Positions 26,114-34,161 of a stretch of DNA of 34,629 nucleotides are shown in pieces. The position numbers and the translations under genes were made by a program. The stretch comes from Bacteroidaceae bacterium. GTDB lineage: Bacteria; Bacteroidota; Bacteroidia; Bacteroidales; Bacteroidaceae. Location: assembly GCA_011959205.1 (NCBI GenBank), contig BLLV01000197.1:1-34629 (forward strand), in the 5' to 3' direction. The notes under the pieces are model-generated. The model searched no databases, was not told where the DNA came from, and saw only the letters and a program-made list of their open reading frames with translations. The stretch's first letter is position 1, and each line of letters starts with the position of its first letter.

Positions 26114-27481
26114 TCATCCAAACAAAGCTCGGAACGCTTCTTCTACTTTTCTCACCGGAATGATTTCTATCTTTAATTTGGAGGTATCCATTCCCTGTAA
26201 ATTATGCTTCGGTATAAGAATCCGCTTGAAGCCTAACTTCTCTGCTTCTCCGATGCGTTGTTCGATGCGGTTTACCGGTCGGATCTCACCACTCAGGCCC
26301 ACTTCGCCTGCCATGCAGGTGTCGCGTTCTATCTCCGTGTCCATATTGCTGGATAGAATGGCACTGATGACAGACAGGTCGATGGCCGGATCATTCACTT
26401 TCAATCCACCTGCGATATTCAAAAAGACATCTTTTTGTGCCAGTTTGAATCCTACCCGTTTTTCGAGTACTGCCAGAAGCATATTCATACGTCGTAAATC
26501 GAATCCGGTGGCAGAACGTTGCGGATTCCCATAGACTGCCGAACTGACTAAAGCCTGTGTCTCGATCAGGAAAGGACGGACGCCTTCTATGGCCGAGGCG
26601 ATGGCGACTCCGCTCATTCCGTCATGGTCCTGACTAAGCAACAGTTCGGAAGGGTTGCTCACCTGGCGCAGACCATTCTGCCGCATTTCATAAATGCCTA
26701 GTTCGGCAGTGCTTCCGAAACGGTTCTTGATGCTGCGAAGAATGCGGTACATATAATGTTGGTCACCTTCAAATTGCAATACGGTGTCTACAATATGTTC
26801 CAGTACCTTGGGGCCGGCAATGCTTCCTTCTTTATTGATATGGCCGATCAGGATGACCGGCGTATTTGTTTCTTTGGCAAATTTTAAAATAGAAGCGGAA
26901 CATTCACGTACCTGCACCAAACTGCCGGGAGAAGAGTCTATCGTTTCGGTTGAGATGGTTTGAATAGAGTCGATGATGACCAAATCGGGTTGTGTATTTT
27001 TAATATGGACGTAAATTTGCTCCAACGAAGTTTCACAAACTATCAGGCAGTCGGAAGAATTGTGTGGGATACGGTCTGCACGCAGTTTCAGTTGCCGGGC
27101 ACTCTCTTCACCCGATATATACAATACTTTTCTGTCAGGCAGATGAAGTACGGTTTGCAGCACCAAGGTGGATTTCCCTATTCCCGGTTCACCACCCAGC
27201 AGGACAAGTGATCCCGGTACCAAGCCGCCTCCCAGTACCCGGTTCAACTCCTCGTCCTGCATATCTATTCGCGGCTCGTCTCCTCCGGTTATGTCATTCA
27301 GGGTGACAGGCTTGCTTTTTACGGGTTCCAGACCGGATACCGGCCTTTTGTTTGCAGATTCCTTGCGTACAACTTCTTCTACGTAGGTGTTCCATGCACC
27401 GCAAGACGGACATTTTCCTACCCATTTGGGTGAATCTTGCCCACAATTGGTACATACATATACAGTCTTTTCCTTTGCCAT
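26114..27481 (-). CDS. radA: DNA repair protein RadA (Sms)
   Basis: This 455-residue protein is of normal family length. The N-terminal zinc finger has Cys10, Cys13, Cys24 and Cys27. The RecA-like ATPase has Walker A GGEPGIGKST (96-105), Walker B LVIIDSIQ (Asp171) and the RadA-specific KNRFG (252-256). A Lon-protease-like domain fills the C-terminus (for example AGEVGLSGEIRPVNRIEQR). RadA is a branch-migration helicase acting on recombination intermediates. Its promoter is at 27531-27560, divergent from the threonine operon. It heads a run with DUF1847 and a FAD protein downstream, although no functional tie to them is known. Confidence 0.96.
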   Translation of the reverse strand: MAKEKTVYVCTNCGQDSPKWVGKCPSCGAWNTYVEEVVRKESANKRPVSGLEPVKSKPVTLNDITGGDEPRIDMQDEELNRVLGGGLVPGSLVLLGGEPGIGKSTLVLQTVLHLPDRKVLYISGEESARQLKLRADRIPHNSSDCLIVCETSLEQIYVHIKNTQPDLVIIDSIQTISTETIDSSPGSLVQVRECSASILKFAKETNTPVILIGHINKEGSIAGPKVLEHIVDTVLQFEGDQHYMYRILRSIKNRFGSTAELGIYEMRQNGLRQVSNPSELLLSQDHDGMSGVAIASAIEGVRPFLIETQALVSSAVYGNPQRSATGFDLRRMNMLLAVLEKRVGFKLAQKDVFLNIAGGLKVNDPAIDLSVISAILSSNMDTEIERDTCMAGEVGLSGEIRPVNRIEQRIGEAEKLGFKRILIPKHNLQGMDTSKLKIEIIPVRKVEEAFRALFG

Positions 27482-27530
27482 ATTCTTTTCGCGATCATTA
27501 AAAACAGCACCACTTTAAGCTGAATTTGTA

Positions 27531-27560
27531 CAAAGGTAAGGAAATAGTTCCGCATACCAA
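27531..27560 (-). promoter_or_regulatory. radA promoter
   Basis: On the reverse strand the -7 element reads TACCTTTG (27531-27538), a perfect TAnnTTTG match. TTGG at 27557-27560 lies 18 bases upstream as a -33 element. The predicted transcript leader is about 45 bases. Confidence 0.65.
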
Positions 27561-27669
27561 TATGTGCAGGATAAAAAAAGTTTTGTCTTATTTCTGCCTT
27601 AATAAAAAGTATTCTTATATTTTATCGCAAAAAAAAGAGAAAATGTGATAGATTGTAGGAAATAGTTTT

Positions 27670-27677
27670 TATATTTG
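27670..27677 (+). promoter_or_regulatory. -7 promoter element (TATATTTG) of the threonine operon
   Basis: TATATTTG matches TAnnTTTG, followed by CAT. The transcript would start near 27682-27684 and place the leader ATG about 30 bases inside. TGTG at 27644-27647 is a weak -33 candidate at 22 bases. Confidence 0.65.
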
Positions 27678-27714
27678 CATCGTTCAAACAAAACAGAAGA
27701 AGAACGACTATAAA

Positions 27715-27810
27715 ATGACGATGTACTATCTCCATATAACCACCACATCAGGGATGGGGCGCATGATGACCACCATGTCCACATCCGCAACAATGACCCC
27801 TCGGGGTTAA
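27715..27810 (+). CDS. Threonine-operon leader peptide (31 codons, Thr/Met-rich)
   Basis: ATG at 27715 opens a 31-codon frame ending TAA at 27808-27810. It contains nine Thr codons (2, 9-11, 19, 20, 23, 26, 28), seven Met codons (1, 3, 14, 17, 18, 21, 27) and one Ile, with runs such as ITTTSGMGRMMTTMSTSATM. This lies between the operon promoter and thrA, whose product feeds threonine, methionine and isoleucine synthesis. The composition is far from random and mirrors the pathway end products, as in enterobacterial thrL, though the sequence is not similar to it. A small hairpin (ACCCC/GGGGT, 27796-27807) overlaps the stop. Ribosome stalling at uncharged Thr or Met codons would control the downstream hairpin. 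Confidence 0.75.
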   Translation: MTMYYLHITTTSGMGRMMTTMSTSATMTPRG

Positions 27811-27828
27811 GGATAGTATATGTGTTTC

Positions 27829-27882
27829 TACGTGATACACGCTTACGGACGTAAGCAAACAAGCTTTTAATTTTATTTTTTT
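27829..27882 (+). terminator. Candidate attenuator: hairpin and T-rich tract with an alternative pairing
   Basis: GCTTAC (27841-27846) pairs with GTAAGC (27851-27856) across a GGAC loop. The first T-run begins 8 bases later, and the tract continues as TTTTAATTTTATTTTTTT to 27882. A competing pairing, TACGT (27829-27833) with ACGTA (27849-27853), uses the same downstream arm and would break the first hairpin. This is the arrangement expected of an antiterminator. The gap between stem and T-run makes it a less than textbook intrinsic terminator, so termination strength is uncertain. Confidence 0.55.
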
Positions 27883-28037
27883 AGTGTAAACCGATACAGT
27901 TTCTTGTCGTTGTCATACCGGTTGAGACAAGGCGTCTGCTTGGTAAAGAGTGGAGTGAAAACGAAGTCTTCACCGGACTCGGCATGAGTAAGAAAGACAG
28001 AATAGCAAAAGAAGCTGGAATAAAAATAGATAATTGC

Positions 28038-30470
28038 ATGAAAGTTATGAAATTCGGCGGAACATCCGTAGGTTCCGTGAACAGCATTTTAAGCGTCAAA
28101 CAGATAGTAGAGGCAGTTGGAGAGCCTGTAATTGTGGTAGTGTCGGCATTGGGCGGTATCACCGACAAGTTGATCAATACTTCGCAGATGGCCGCCAAGG
28201 GGGATGCCGCATACGAGAAAGAATACCGTGAAATTGTGAACCGGCATATTGAAATGGTATATACCGTCATTCCGGCGGGGGATGCGCGCACCGTTTTATT
28301 GGATAAAGTCAATGAACTGTTGAGCGAGCTGAAGGACATTTTCCAAGGTATTTATTTGATCAAGGATTTGTCATCCAAAACGTCGGCAACTATTGTGAGC
28401 TATGGTGAACGCTTGTCGTCTATTATTGTGGCTTCATTGATAAAGGGTGCGGTATGGTATGATTCCCGTAACTTTATAAAGACTGAAAAAAAACATGCCA
28501 AACATATTCTGGATTCCGAGCTGACTACCCGCTTGGTTAAAGAAACGTTCCGGGAATTACCGGAAGTGGCATTGGTCCCCGGATTTATTTCTACTGACAA
28601 GAACAGTGGTGAAGTGACAAATTTGGGACGTGGCGGTTCCGATTACACCGCTTCTGTCATAGCTGCGGCACTGAATGCGGACTGTCTGGAAATATGGACG
28701 GATGTAGATGGTTTCATGACAGCGGATCCGCGGGTGATCAGTACGGCTTACACCATTAATGAGCTGAGTTATGTAGAGGCGATGGAACTTTGTAACTTTG
28801 GGGCAAAAGTGGTTTATCCGCCTACCATTTATCCGGTTTGTCATAAAAATATCCCTATTCTGATTAAGAACACGTTCAATCCTCAAGGTGAAGGAACCAT
28901 CATAAAGCAAGAAGTCAATTCGGGTTCTAAGGCTATCAAAGGTATTTCATCCATTAATGATACCAGCCTGATTACAGTTACCGGTTTGGGTATGGTAGGC
29001 GTGATCGGTGTGAACTTCCGTATTTTCAAGGCATTGGCGCAAAATGGCATCAGCGTGTTTATGGTATCGCAGGCGTCTTCCGAGAACAGTACTTCTATCG
29101 GTGTGCGTAATCAGGATGCGGCATTGGCTTGTGAAGTGCTGAATGAAGAGTTTTCCAAAGAGATAGAAATGGGGGAAATCAGTCCGGTAGTGGCCGAAAT
29201 GAATCTGGCCACCATTGCTATTGTCGGTGAGAACATGAAACACACGCCGGGCATTGCCGGTAAACTGTTCGGTACATTGGGGCGTAACGGCATCAGTGTC
29301 ATAGCCTGTGCGCAAGGGGCTTCGGAAACCAATATCTCTTTCGTGGTAGAATCCAAGTCACTGCGTAAATCATTGAATGTGATTCACGATTCGTTCTTCC
29401 TGTCCGAATATCAGGTGCTGAATCTCTTTATCTGTGGCACAGGTACAGTGGGGGGCAGTTTGATAGAACAGATCCGTTGCCAGCAACAGAGGCTGATGCA
29501 GGAGCGCGGCTTGAAGTTGAAAGTGGTGGGCATAGCCGATGGACATCATGCGTTGTTTACCCGTGCGGGCGTGGATTTGTCCCGTTATAAGGAAGAACTG
29601 GTGGAGAAAGGAATGCCTTCGTCTGCCCGGGTGTTGCACGACGAGATTATAGGAATGAATATATTCAACTCTGTATTTGTGGATTGTACTGCCAGTGCGG
29701 AGGTTGCGTCTCTGTATAAAGATTTCCTGAAGAATAATATCTCAGTGGTAGCAGCCAATAAGATTGCCGCTTCTTCTGAATACGCTGTTTACAGTGAGCT
29801 GAAGCAGATAGCCCGCTGCCGCGGTGTGAAGTTCCTGTTTGAAACCAATGTGGGTGCGGGACTTCCTATCATCAATACCATCAATGACTTGATAAATAGT
29901 GGAGACAAGATCCTGAAAATAGAGGCGGTATTGAGTGGCACGCTGAATTATATCTTTAATAAAATCAGTGCGGATGTTCCTTTTAGCAAGACTATCAAAA
30001 TGGCACAGGAAGAACGCTACTCGGAACCCGATCCGCGTATTGACTTGAGTGGCAAGGATGTGATTCGTAAGTTGGTTATCCTAGCCCGTGAAGCCGGATA
30101 TAAGCTGGAACAGGAAGACGTGGAAAAACATCTTTTCGTACCGAATGACTTCTTTGAAGGTTCATTGGACGAATTCTGGAAGAAAGTACCTTCCCTGGAT
30201 GCGGATTTTGATTCCCGTCGTCAAAAACTGGAAGAGGAGAACAAACGTTGGCGTTTTGTTGCCAAATTGGAGAACGGCAAGGGCAGTGTGGCTTTACAGG
30301 AAGTGGACAGCAAACATCCGTTCTATGGGCTGGAAGGAAGCAACAACATTATTTTGCTTACAACTGAACGGTATAAAGAATATCCGATGATGATACAAGG
30401 ATATGGCGCCGGTGCCAGTGTGACTGCCGCCGGAGTGTTTGCCGATATCATGAGCATCGCTAATATTTGA
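28038..30470 (+). CDS. thrA: Bifunctional aspartokinase / homoserine dehydrogenase I
   Basis: The start is chosen at 28038 (MKVMKFGGTSVGS), giving 810 residues, the normal length. The in-frame ATG at 27984 would add 18 residues ahead of the conserved KFGGTSVG nucleotide-binding start and has no better ribosome site. The aspartokinase domain covers about 1-290, with LEIWTDVDGFMTADPR. Two ACT-type regulatory domains lie at about 305-450. The homoserine dehydrogenase domain starts near 457 (NLFICGTGTVGGS) and has GAGLPIINTINDL and VLSGTLNYIFN. It catalyses the first and third steps from aspartate to homoserine. ACT domains imply allosteric control, probably by threonine. The leader-peptide attenuator lies upstream, and apgM-like and thrC genes follow. 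Confidence 0.96.
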   Translation: MKVMKFGGTSVGSVNSILSVKQIVEAVGEPVIVVVSALGGITDKLINTSQMAAKGDAAYEKEYREIVNRHIEMVYTVIPAGDARTVLLDKVNELLSELKDIFQGIYLIKDLSSKTSATIVSYGERLSSIIVASLIKGAVWYDSRNFIKTEKKHAKHILDSELTTRLVKETFRELPEVALVPGFISTDKNSGEVTNLGRGGSDYTASVIAAALNADCLEIWTDVDGFMTADPRVISTAYTINELSYVEAMELCNFGAKVVYPPTIYPVCHKNIPILIKNTFNPQGEGTIIKQEVNSGSKAIKGISSINDTSLITVTGLGMVGVIGVNFRIFKALAQNGISVFMVSQASSENSTSIGVRNQDAALACEVLNEEFSKEIEMGEISPVVAEMNLATIAIVGENMKHTPGIAGKLFGTLGRNGISVIACAQGASETNISFVVESKSLRKSLNVIHDSFFLSEYQVLNLFICGTGTVGGSLIEQIRCQQQRLMQERGLKLKVVGIADGHHALFTRAGVDLSRYKEELVEKGMPSSARVLHDEIIGMNIFNSVFVDCTASAEVASLYKDFLKNNISVVAANKIAASSEYAVYSELKQIARCRGVKFLFETNVGAGLPIINTINDLINSGDKILKIEAVLSGTLNYIFNKISADVPFSKTIKMAQEERYSEPDPRIDLSGKDVIRKLVILAREAGYKLEQEDVEKHLFVPNDFFEGSLDEFWKKVPSLDADFDSRRQKLEEENKRWRFVAKLENGKGSVALQEVDSKHPFYGLEGSNNIILLTTERYKEYPMMIQGYGAGASVTAAGVFADIMSIANI

Positions 30471-30474
30471 TGAC

Positions 30475-30498
30475 TTGGAATTTGACAGTTGGGCATTT
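30475..30498 (+). repeat. Degenerate 8-bp periodic intergenic repeat, copy 2
   Basis: In the thrA-apgM gap, three 8-base units TTGGAATT, TGACAGTT and GGGCATTT stand in register. They share the period and the ATT/TT ends of the copies at 8874 and 31739. The match is weak, so this may be a decayed copy or chance. Confidence 0.35.
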
Positions 30499-30512
30499 TT
30501 GAACCTTGATTT

Positions 30513-31724
30513 ATGAAGCATATTATTATTTTAGGTGATGGTATGGCCGACTGGCCTGCTGAATCACTGGGAAACCAAACATTGCTACAATACTCTAGTA
30601 CTCCCTATATGGACAAACTGGCTGCTATGGGACGTACCGGAAGGTTGATTACAGTCGCTCCCGGATTTCATCCGGGCAGTGAAGTGGCGAACATGTCTGT
30701 GATGGGCTATAATCTGCCGAAAGTATATGAAGGGCGCGGACCGTTGGAAGCGGCAAGCATCGGAGTGGAGTTGCAACCGGGTGACATGGCTATGCGCTGC
30801 AATATAATCTGTATGGAGAATGACAGGATAAAAAATCACTCAGCTGGCCATATCACTACCGAGGAGGCTGACGTGCTGATTAAATACTTGGACGAAAAAC
30901 TGGGTTCTGAACGGGTACGTTTCTATACCGGTGTGCAATACCGCCATCTGCTGGTGATAAAGGGAGGCGACAAGCATTTGGACTGTACTCCTCCCCATGA
31001 TGTGCCTTTACAGCCTTTTCGCCCGCTGATGGTGAAAGCGTCTGTGCCGGAAGCACAGGCGACGGCTGATTTGATCAATAATCTGATCCTGGCTTCTCAG
31101 GAGTTGTTGGCAGAGCACCCTATTAATAAAAAGCGCATGGCTGAGGGGAAAGATCCCGCTAATAGTATCTGGCCTTGGAGTCCGGGGTATCGTCCGCAGA
31201 TGGAAACTCTTTCTGCAAAATATCCGGCAATAAGGAAAGGAGCTGTTATCTCGGCTGTTGATTTGATTAATGGAATAGGTCATTATGCGGGATTACGCCG
31301 TATAGCCGTAGAGGGGGCGACCGGTTTATATAATACGAATTATGAAAATAAGGTTGCCGCTGCCTTGGAAGCGTTGAAGGCGGACGACTTTGTATATCTG
31401 CACATCGAGGCCAGTGATGAGGCGGGCCATGAGGGAGATTTCAAATTAAAGCAATTTACGATTGAAAATCTGGACAAGCGTATTGTGGGGCCTGTTTATG
31501 AGGCTGTGAAAGATTGGGACGAGCCTGTGGCCATTGCCGTGCTTCCGGATCATCCTACGCCTTGCGAGCTCCGTACCCATACGGCCGAGCCGGTGCCTTT
31601 CCTCATTTATTATCCTGGAATAGAGCCGGACAGTGTGCGGACTTTTGATGAAGTGGCCTGTGTGGAAGGCTGTTATGGAGTGCTGAAAGAGGATGAGTTT
31701 ATGAATGAATTTATGAAAGAATAA
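30513..31724 (+). CDS. ApgM-like phosphotransferase, proposed homoserine kinase
   Basis: This 403-residue protein belongs to the archaeal-type cofactor-independent phosphoglycerate mutase family (alkaline phosphatase superfamily). Metal-binding residues are visible in ILGDGMADWP (Asp9, Asp13), with candidate nucleophile Ser62 in EVANMSVMGY. ASDEAGHEGDF and VLPDHPTP supply the other metal ligands. A branch of this family (TIGR02535) is described as proposed homoserine kinase because it sits among threonine genes in genomes lacking thrB. Here it lies exactly between thrA and thrC and no GHMP-type thrB is present in the window. It probably phosphorylates homoserine, although glycolytic mutase activity remains possible. 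It is 42 bases after thrA and 46 bases before thrC. Confidence 0.85.
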   Translation: MKHIIILGDGMADWPAESLGNQTLLQYSSTPYMDKLAAMGRTGRLITVAPGFHPGSEVANMSVMGYNLPKVYEGRGPLEAASIGVELQPGDMAMRCNIICMENDRIKNHSAGHITTEEADVLIKYLDEKLGSERVRFYTGVQYRHLLVIKGGDKHLDCTPPHDVPLQPFRPLMVKASVPEAQATADLINNLILASQELLAEHPINKKRMAEGKDPANSIWPWSPGYRPQMETLSAKYPAIRKGAVISAVDLINGIGHYAGLRRIAVEGATGLYNTNYENKVAAALEALKADDFVYLHIEASDEAGHEGDFKLKQFTIENLDKRIVGPVYEAVKDWDEPVAIAVLPDHPTPCELRTHTAEPVPFLIYYPGIEPDSVRTFDEVACVEGCYGVLKEDEFMNEFMKE

Positions 31725-31771
31725 TGTGCAGTCATATTGGCACATTAACAAATTGGCAAATTTAAAAATTA
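31723..31771 (+). repeat. Intergenic palindromic repeat with 8-bp periodic tail, copy 3
   Basis: AATGTGC (31723-31729) and GCACATT (31740-31746) form an inverted repeat. The units GGCACATT, AACAAATT, GGCAAATT and TAAAAATT follow in 8-base register from 31739 and end on the A of the thrC ATG. Twenty-seven of 33 positions match the GH2-GH29 copy. Confidence 0.6.
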
Positions 31772-33072
31772 TGAAATATTACAGTACCAATCATCAGGCT
31801 CCCGATGCTTCTCTGGAAGAAGCGGTAGTGAAGGGGCTGGCATCCGACAAAGGGCTATACATGCCCGAAGCCATCAAACCGTTGCCACAAGAGTTTTATG
31901 ATCATATCGAAGAACTGTTGTTTCAGGAAATCGCTTATCGTGTAGCCGATGCTTTCTTCGGCGAAGATGTTCCTGCCGAAACATTGAGACAGATTGTTTA
32001 TGATACGCTGAGTTTTGATGTTCCTGTCGTAAAGGTGAAAGATAACATTTACGCTTTGGAATTGTTTCACGGTCCCACATTGGCTTTTAAGGATGTGGGC
32101 GGACGCTTCATGGCCCGTTTACTGGGTTACTTTATTAAAAAAGAAGGCCAGAAGCAAGTGAATGTACTGGTGGCGACTTCGGGAGATACGGGCAGCGCTG
32201 TGGCCAATGGTTTCCTGGGCGTGGAAGGTATCCATGTGTATGTGCTTTATCCCAAAGGAAAAGTCAGTGAAATTCAGGAAAAGCAGTTTACTACTCTGGG
32301 GCAGAATATCACGGCCTTGGAGGTGGACGGCACTTTTGATGACTGCCAGGCATTGGTTAAGAATGCGTTTATGGACGCTGATTTGAATGCGCACATGAAA
32401 CTTACTTCGGCCAATTCCATTAATGTAGCCCGTTTCCTTCCGCAGGCGTTTTATTACTTCTATGCCTACGCACAGTTGAAAAAGGCGGGAAAAGCGGACA
32501 GCTTGGTCGTATGCGTTCCTAGTGGTAACTTTGGCAACATCACTGCCGGACTGTTTGGCAAGCGTATGGGGCTGCCGGTCAAGCGTTTTATTGCAGCCAA
32601 TAACCGGAATGATATTTTCTATCAATATTTGCAGACCGGAAAATACAATCCTCGTCCTTCCATCGCCACTATTGCCAATGCGATGGATGTGGGAGATCCC
32701 AGTAACTTCGCCCGTGTACTGGCATTGTATGATAACAACCATGCTGCCATTGCAGCAGAAATCTCCGGTACCACCTATACGGATGAACAGATCCGTGAAA
32801 CGGTGGGCGAGGTGTATCGGGAAACCGGATACTTGCTCGATCCGCACGGAGCTTGCGGTTATCGTGCTTTGTCCGAAGGGTTGTTCCCCTGCGAGACGGG
32901 TATTTTCCTGGAAACGGCTCATCCGGCCAAGTTCCTTGATACGGTGGAAGGCATCATTGGCGATAAGGTGGAGATTCCTGCCAAATTGCAGGAGTTTATG
33001 AAAGGAACCAAGCAGAGTATTCCGATGGGTAAAGACTTTGAGGGTTTCAAGGCTTATCTGATGGGAAAATAG
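31771..33072 (+). CDS. thrC: Threonine synthase
   Basis: The start is taken at 31771 (MKYYSTNHQAPDASLEEAVV), the typical N-terminus; an ATG at 31726 would add 15 residues encoded by the intergenic repeat. The protein has 433 residues. This PLP enzyme converts O-phosphohomoserine to threonine. The PLP-binding Lys107 is in GPTLAFKDVGGRF. ATSGDTGSAVANGF and VPSGNFGNITAG are the phosphate- and substrate-binding motifs of the long threonine synthase class. It closes the operon and, with thrA and the ApgM-like protein, completes the pathway from aspartate semialdehyde. The shared leader would control all three genes. Confidence 0.96.
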   Translation: MKYYSTNHQAPDASLEEAVVKGLASDKGLYMPEAIKPLPQEFYDHIEELLFQEIAYRVADAFFGEDVPAETLRQIVYDTLSFDVPVVKVKDNIYALELFHGPTLAFKDVGGRFMARLLGYFIKKEGQKQVNVLVATSGDTGSAVANGFLGVEGIHVYVLYPKGKVSEIQEKQFTTLGQNITALEVDGTFDDCQALVKNAFMDADLNAHMKLTSANSINVARFLPQAFYYFYAYAQLKKAGKADSLVVCVPSGNFGNITAGLFGKRMGLPVKRFIAANNRNDIFYQYLQTGKYNPRPSIATIANAMDVGDPSNFARVLALYDNNHAAIAAEISGTTYTDEQIRETVGEVYRETGYLLDPHGACGYRALSEGLFPCETGIFLETAHPAKFLDTVEGIIGDKVEIPAKLQEFMKGTKQSIPMGKDFEGFKAYLMGK

Positions 33073-33088
33073 GTTTCCGAAAGTAGAA

Positions 33089-33145
33089 ATAAAACGTAGA
33101 AGGATATATTTCTGTTGCTAAGGAATGTATCCTTTCACGTTTTAT
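33089..33145 (+). terminator. Long imperfect hairpin after thrC
   Basis: ATAAAACGT (33089-33097) pairs with ACGTTTTAT (33137-33145), and inside it AAGGATA pairs with TATCCTT after a two-base mismatch. It starts 17 bases after the thrC stop. No T-run follows, so it may be an RNA-stabilising or Rho-type structure rather than an intrinsic terminator. Confidence 0.5.
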
Positions 33146-33206
33146 AAAATAGCTTATCTGCTCTCTGTGCCCGATATGCTTTATCACGCGATGGTGCGGA
33201 TTCTGT

Positions 33207-33233
33207 ATTTCCTATACGGAAATTTGTTTTGTT
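33207..33233 (+). terminator. Short hairpin with T-rich tail before the nuclease gene
   Basis: ATTTCC (33207-33212) and GGAAAT (33218-33223) form a 6-bp stem with a 5-base loop, followed by TTGTTTTGTT. It probably stops transcription coming from the threonine operon before the promoter of the Rpn-type gene. Confidence 0.5.
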
Positions 33234-33253
33234 AACAAACTCATTTTCAATTA

Positions 33254-33283
33254 TTGTTATTACAGATATTTTGCTTACATTTG
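33254..33283 (+). promoter_or_regulatory. Promoter of the Rpn-type nuclease gene
   Basis: TTG (33254-33256), a 19-base spacer and TACATTTG (33276-33283) match the Bacteroidetes -33/-7 pattern well. The predicted start of transcription lies only ~10 bases before AGGAGCT (33292-33298). This excludes the upstream in-frame ATG at 33229 as the true start. Confidence 0.7.
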
Positions 33284-33300
33284 TAGAAAAAAGGAGCTAT

Positions 33301-34161
33301 ATGGGTGAGGATAATAAGATAATCCGTTTTGACTGGGCTGCCAAACGGCTTTTGCGTAACAAGGCAAACTTTGGTGTGTTGGAAGGTTTTCTGACAGTAC
33401 TTCTGGATGAGAAAATCACCATCGTTGAAATACTGGAGAGTGAAGGCAACCAGATCCATGCTGACGACAAGTTTAACCGTGTGGATATCAAGGCGCGCAA
33501 CAGCAAGGATGAAATCGTGATCATTGAGATTCAGAACACCCGTGAGGCCTGGTATCTGGAACGTATACTTTACGGCGTGGCCAAAACCATCACCGAGCAT
33601 ATCAGTTTGGGAGATAAATACAACACCGTAAAGAAGGTGTACAGCATCAATATTTTATATTTTGATTTAGGTATCGGTCTTGATTACCTCTACCATGGTC
33701 AAAATTCCTTTGTCGGGGTGCATACGGGTGACAAATTGGTTATAAACACCCGCGACAAGGATGTTCTTGTACAAAAGAAACCTGAAGAAATCTTTCCCGA
33801 ATATTTTCTTATTCGTGTCAATGAGTTCAATAAAGTTGCCGTAACCCCATTGGAAGAATGGGTTGCCTATTTGAAGGATGGTGTAATCACGCCTGGAACT
33901 TCCGCTCCCGGACTGGAAGAAGCACGCCAAAAACTGCAATATTACAGTATGAGCGAGGAAGAACGGCATGCTTATGATGAACATATAAATGCCATCATGA
34001 TACAGAACGATGTGATCAGCACCGCACATTTGGAAGGCTGTGAGGAAGGTGAAATGAAAAAGGCAAAGGAGATAGCCCGTAAAATGAAGCAGACCGGTCT
34101 TTCGATTGAAATGATTGAAGATATGACCGGTCTTACAAAAAATGAAATAGAAAACTTATAG
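33301..34161 (+). CDS. Rpn/PDDEXK-type transposase-derived nuclease
   Basis: The start at 33301 (MGEDNKIIRFDWAAKRLL) has AGGAGCT 2 bases upstream and the promoter just before it, giving 286 residues. The N-terminal ~230 residues match the PD-(D/E)XK nuclease transposase family: FDWAAKRLLRNKANFGVLEG, Asp62 in NRVDIKA, and a Glu76-x-Gln78 active-site pair (IIEIQN). The C-terminal tail (about 230-286) is a charged helical segment ending in an MKQTGLSIEMIEDMTGLTKN motif seen at the end of many such proteins. Rpn proteins are recombination-promoting nucleases and are often multi-copy. All active-site positions appear kept. It is a single gene with its own promoter and a decayed region downstream. 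Confidence 0.88.
   Translation: MGEDNKIIRFDWAAKRLLRNKANFGVLEGFLTVLLDEKITIVEILESEGNQIHADDKFNRVDIKARNSKDEIVIIEIQNTREAWYLERILYGVAKTITEHISLGDKYNTVKKVYSINILYFDLGIGLDYLYHGQNSFVGVHTGDKLVINTRDKDVLVQKKPEEIFPEYFLIRVNEFNKVAVTPLEEWVAYLKDGVITPGTSAPGLEEARQKLQYYSMSEEERHAYDEHINAIMIQNDVISTAHLEGCEEGEMKKAKEIARKMKQTGLSIEMIEDMTGLTKNEIENL

Noticed and set aside
27599-27862. Reverse-strand 87-codon frame covering the threonine leader
   Set aside because: It is antisense to the leader peptide, with an odd Ser/Trp/Phe-rich composition and no supporting promoter; the + strand reading explains the sequence better.
27984-28037. Upstream in-frame ATG for thrA
   Set aside because: It adds 18 non-conserved residues before the KFGGTSVG motif, where aspartokinases normally begin, and gives 828 rather than the usual ~810 residues.
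33229-33300. Upstream in-frame start for the Rpn-type nuclease
   Set aside because: It lies before the predicted promoter and lacks a ribosome site, whereas 33301 has AGGAGCT and the family N-terminus.
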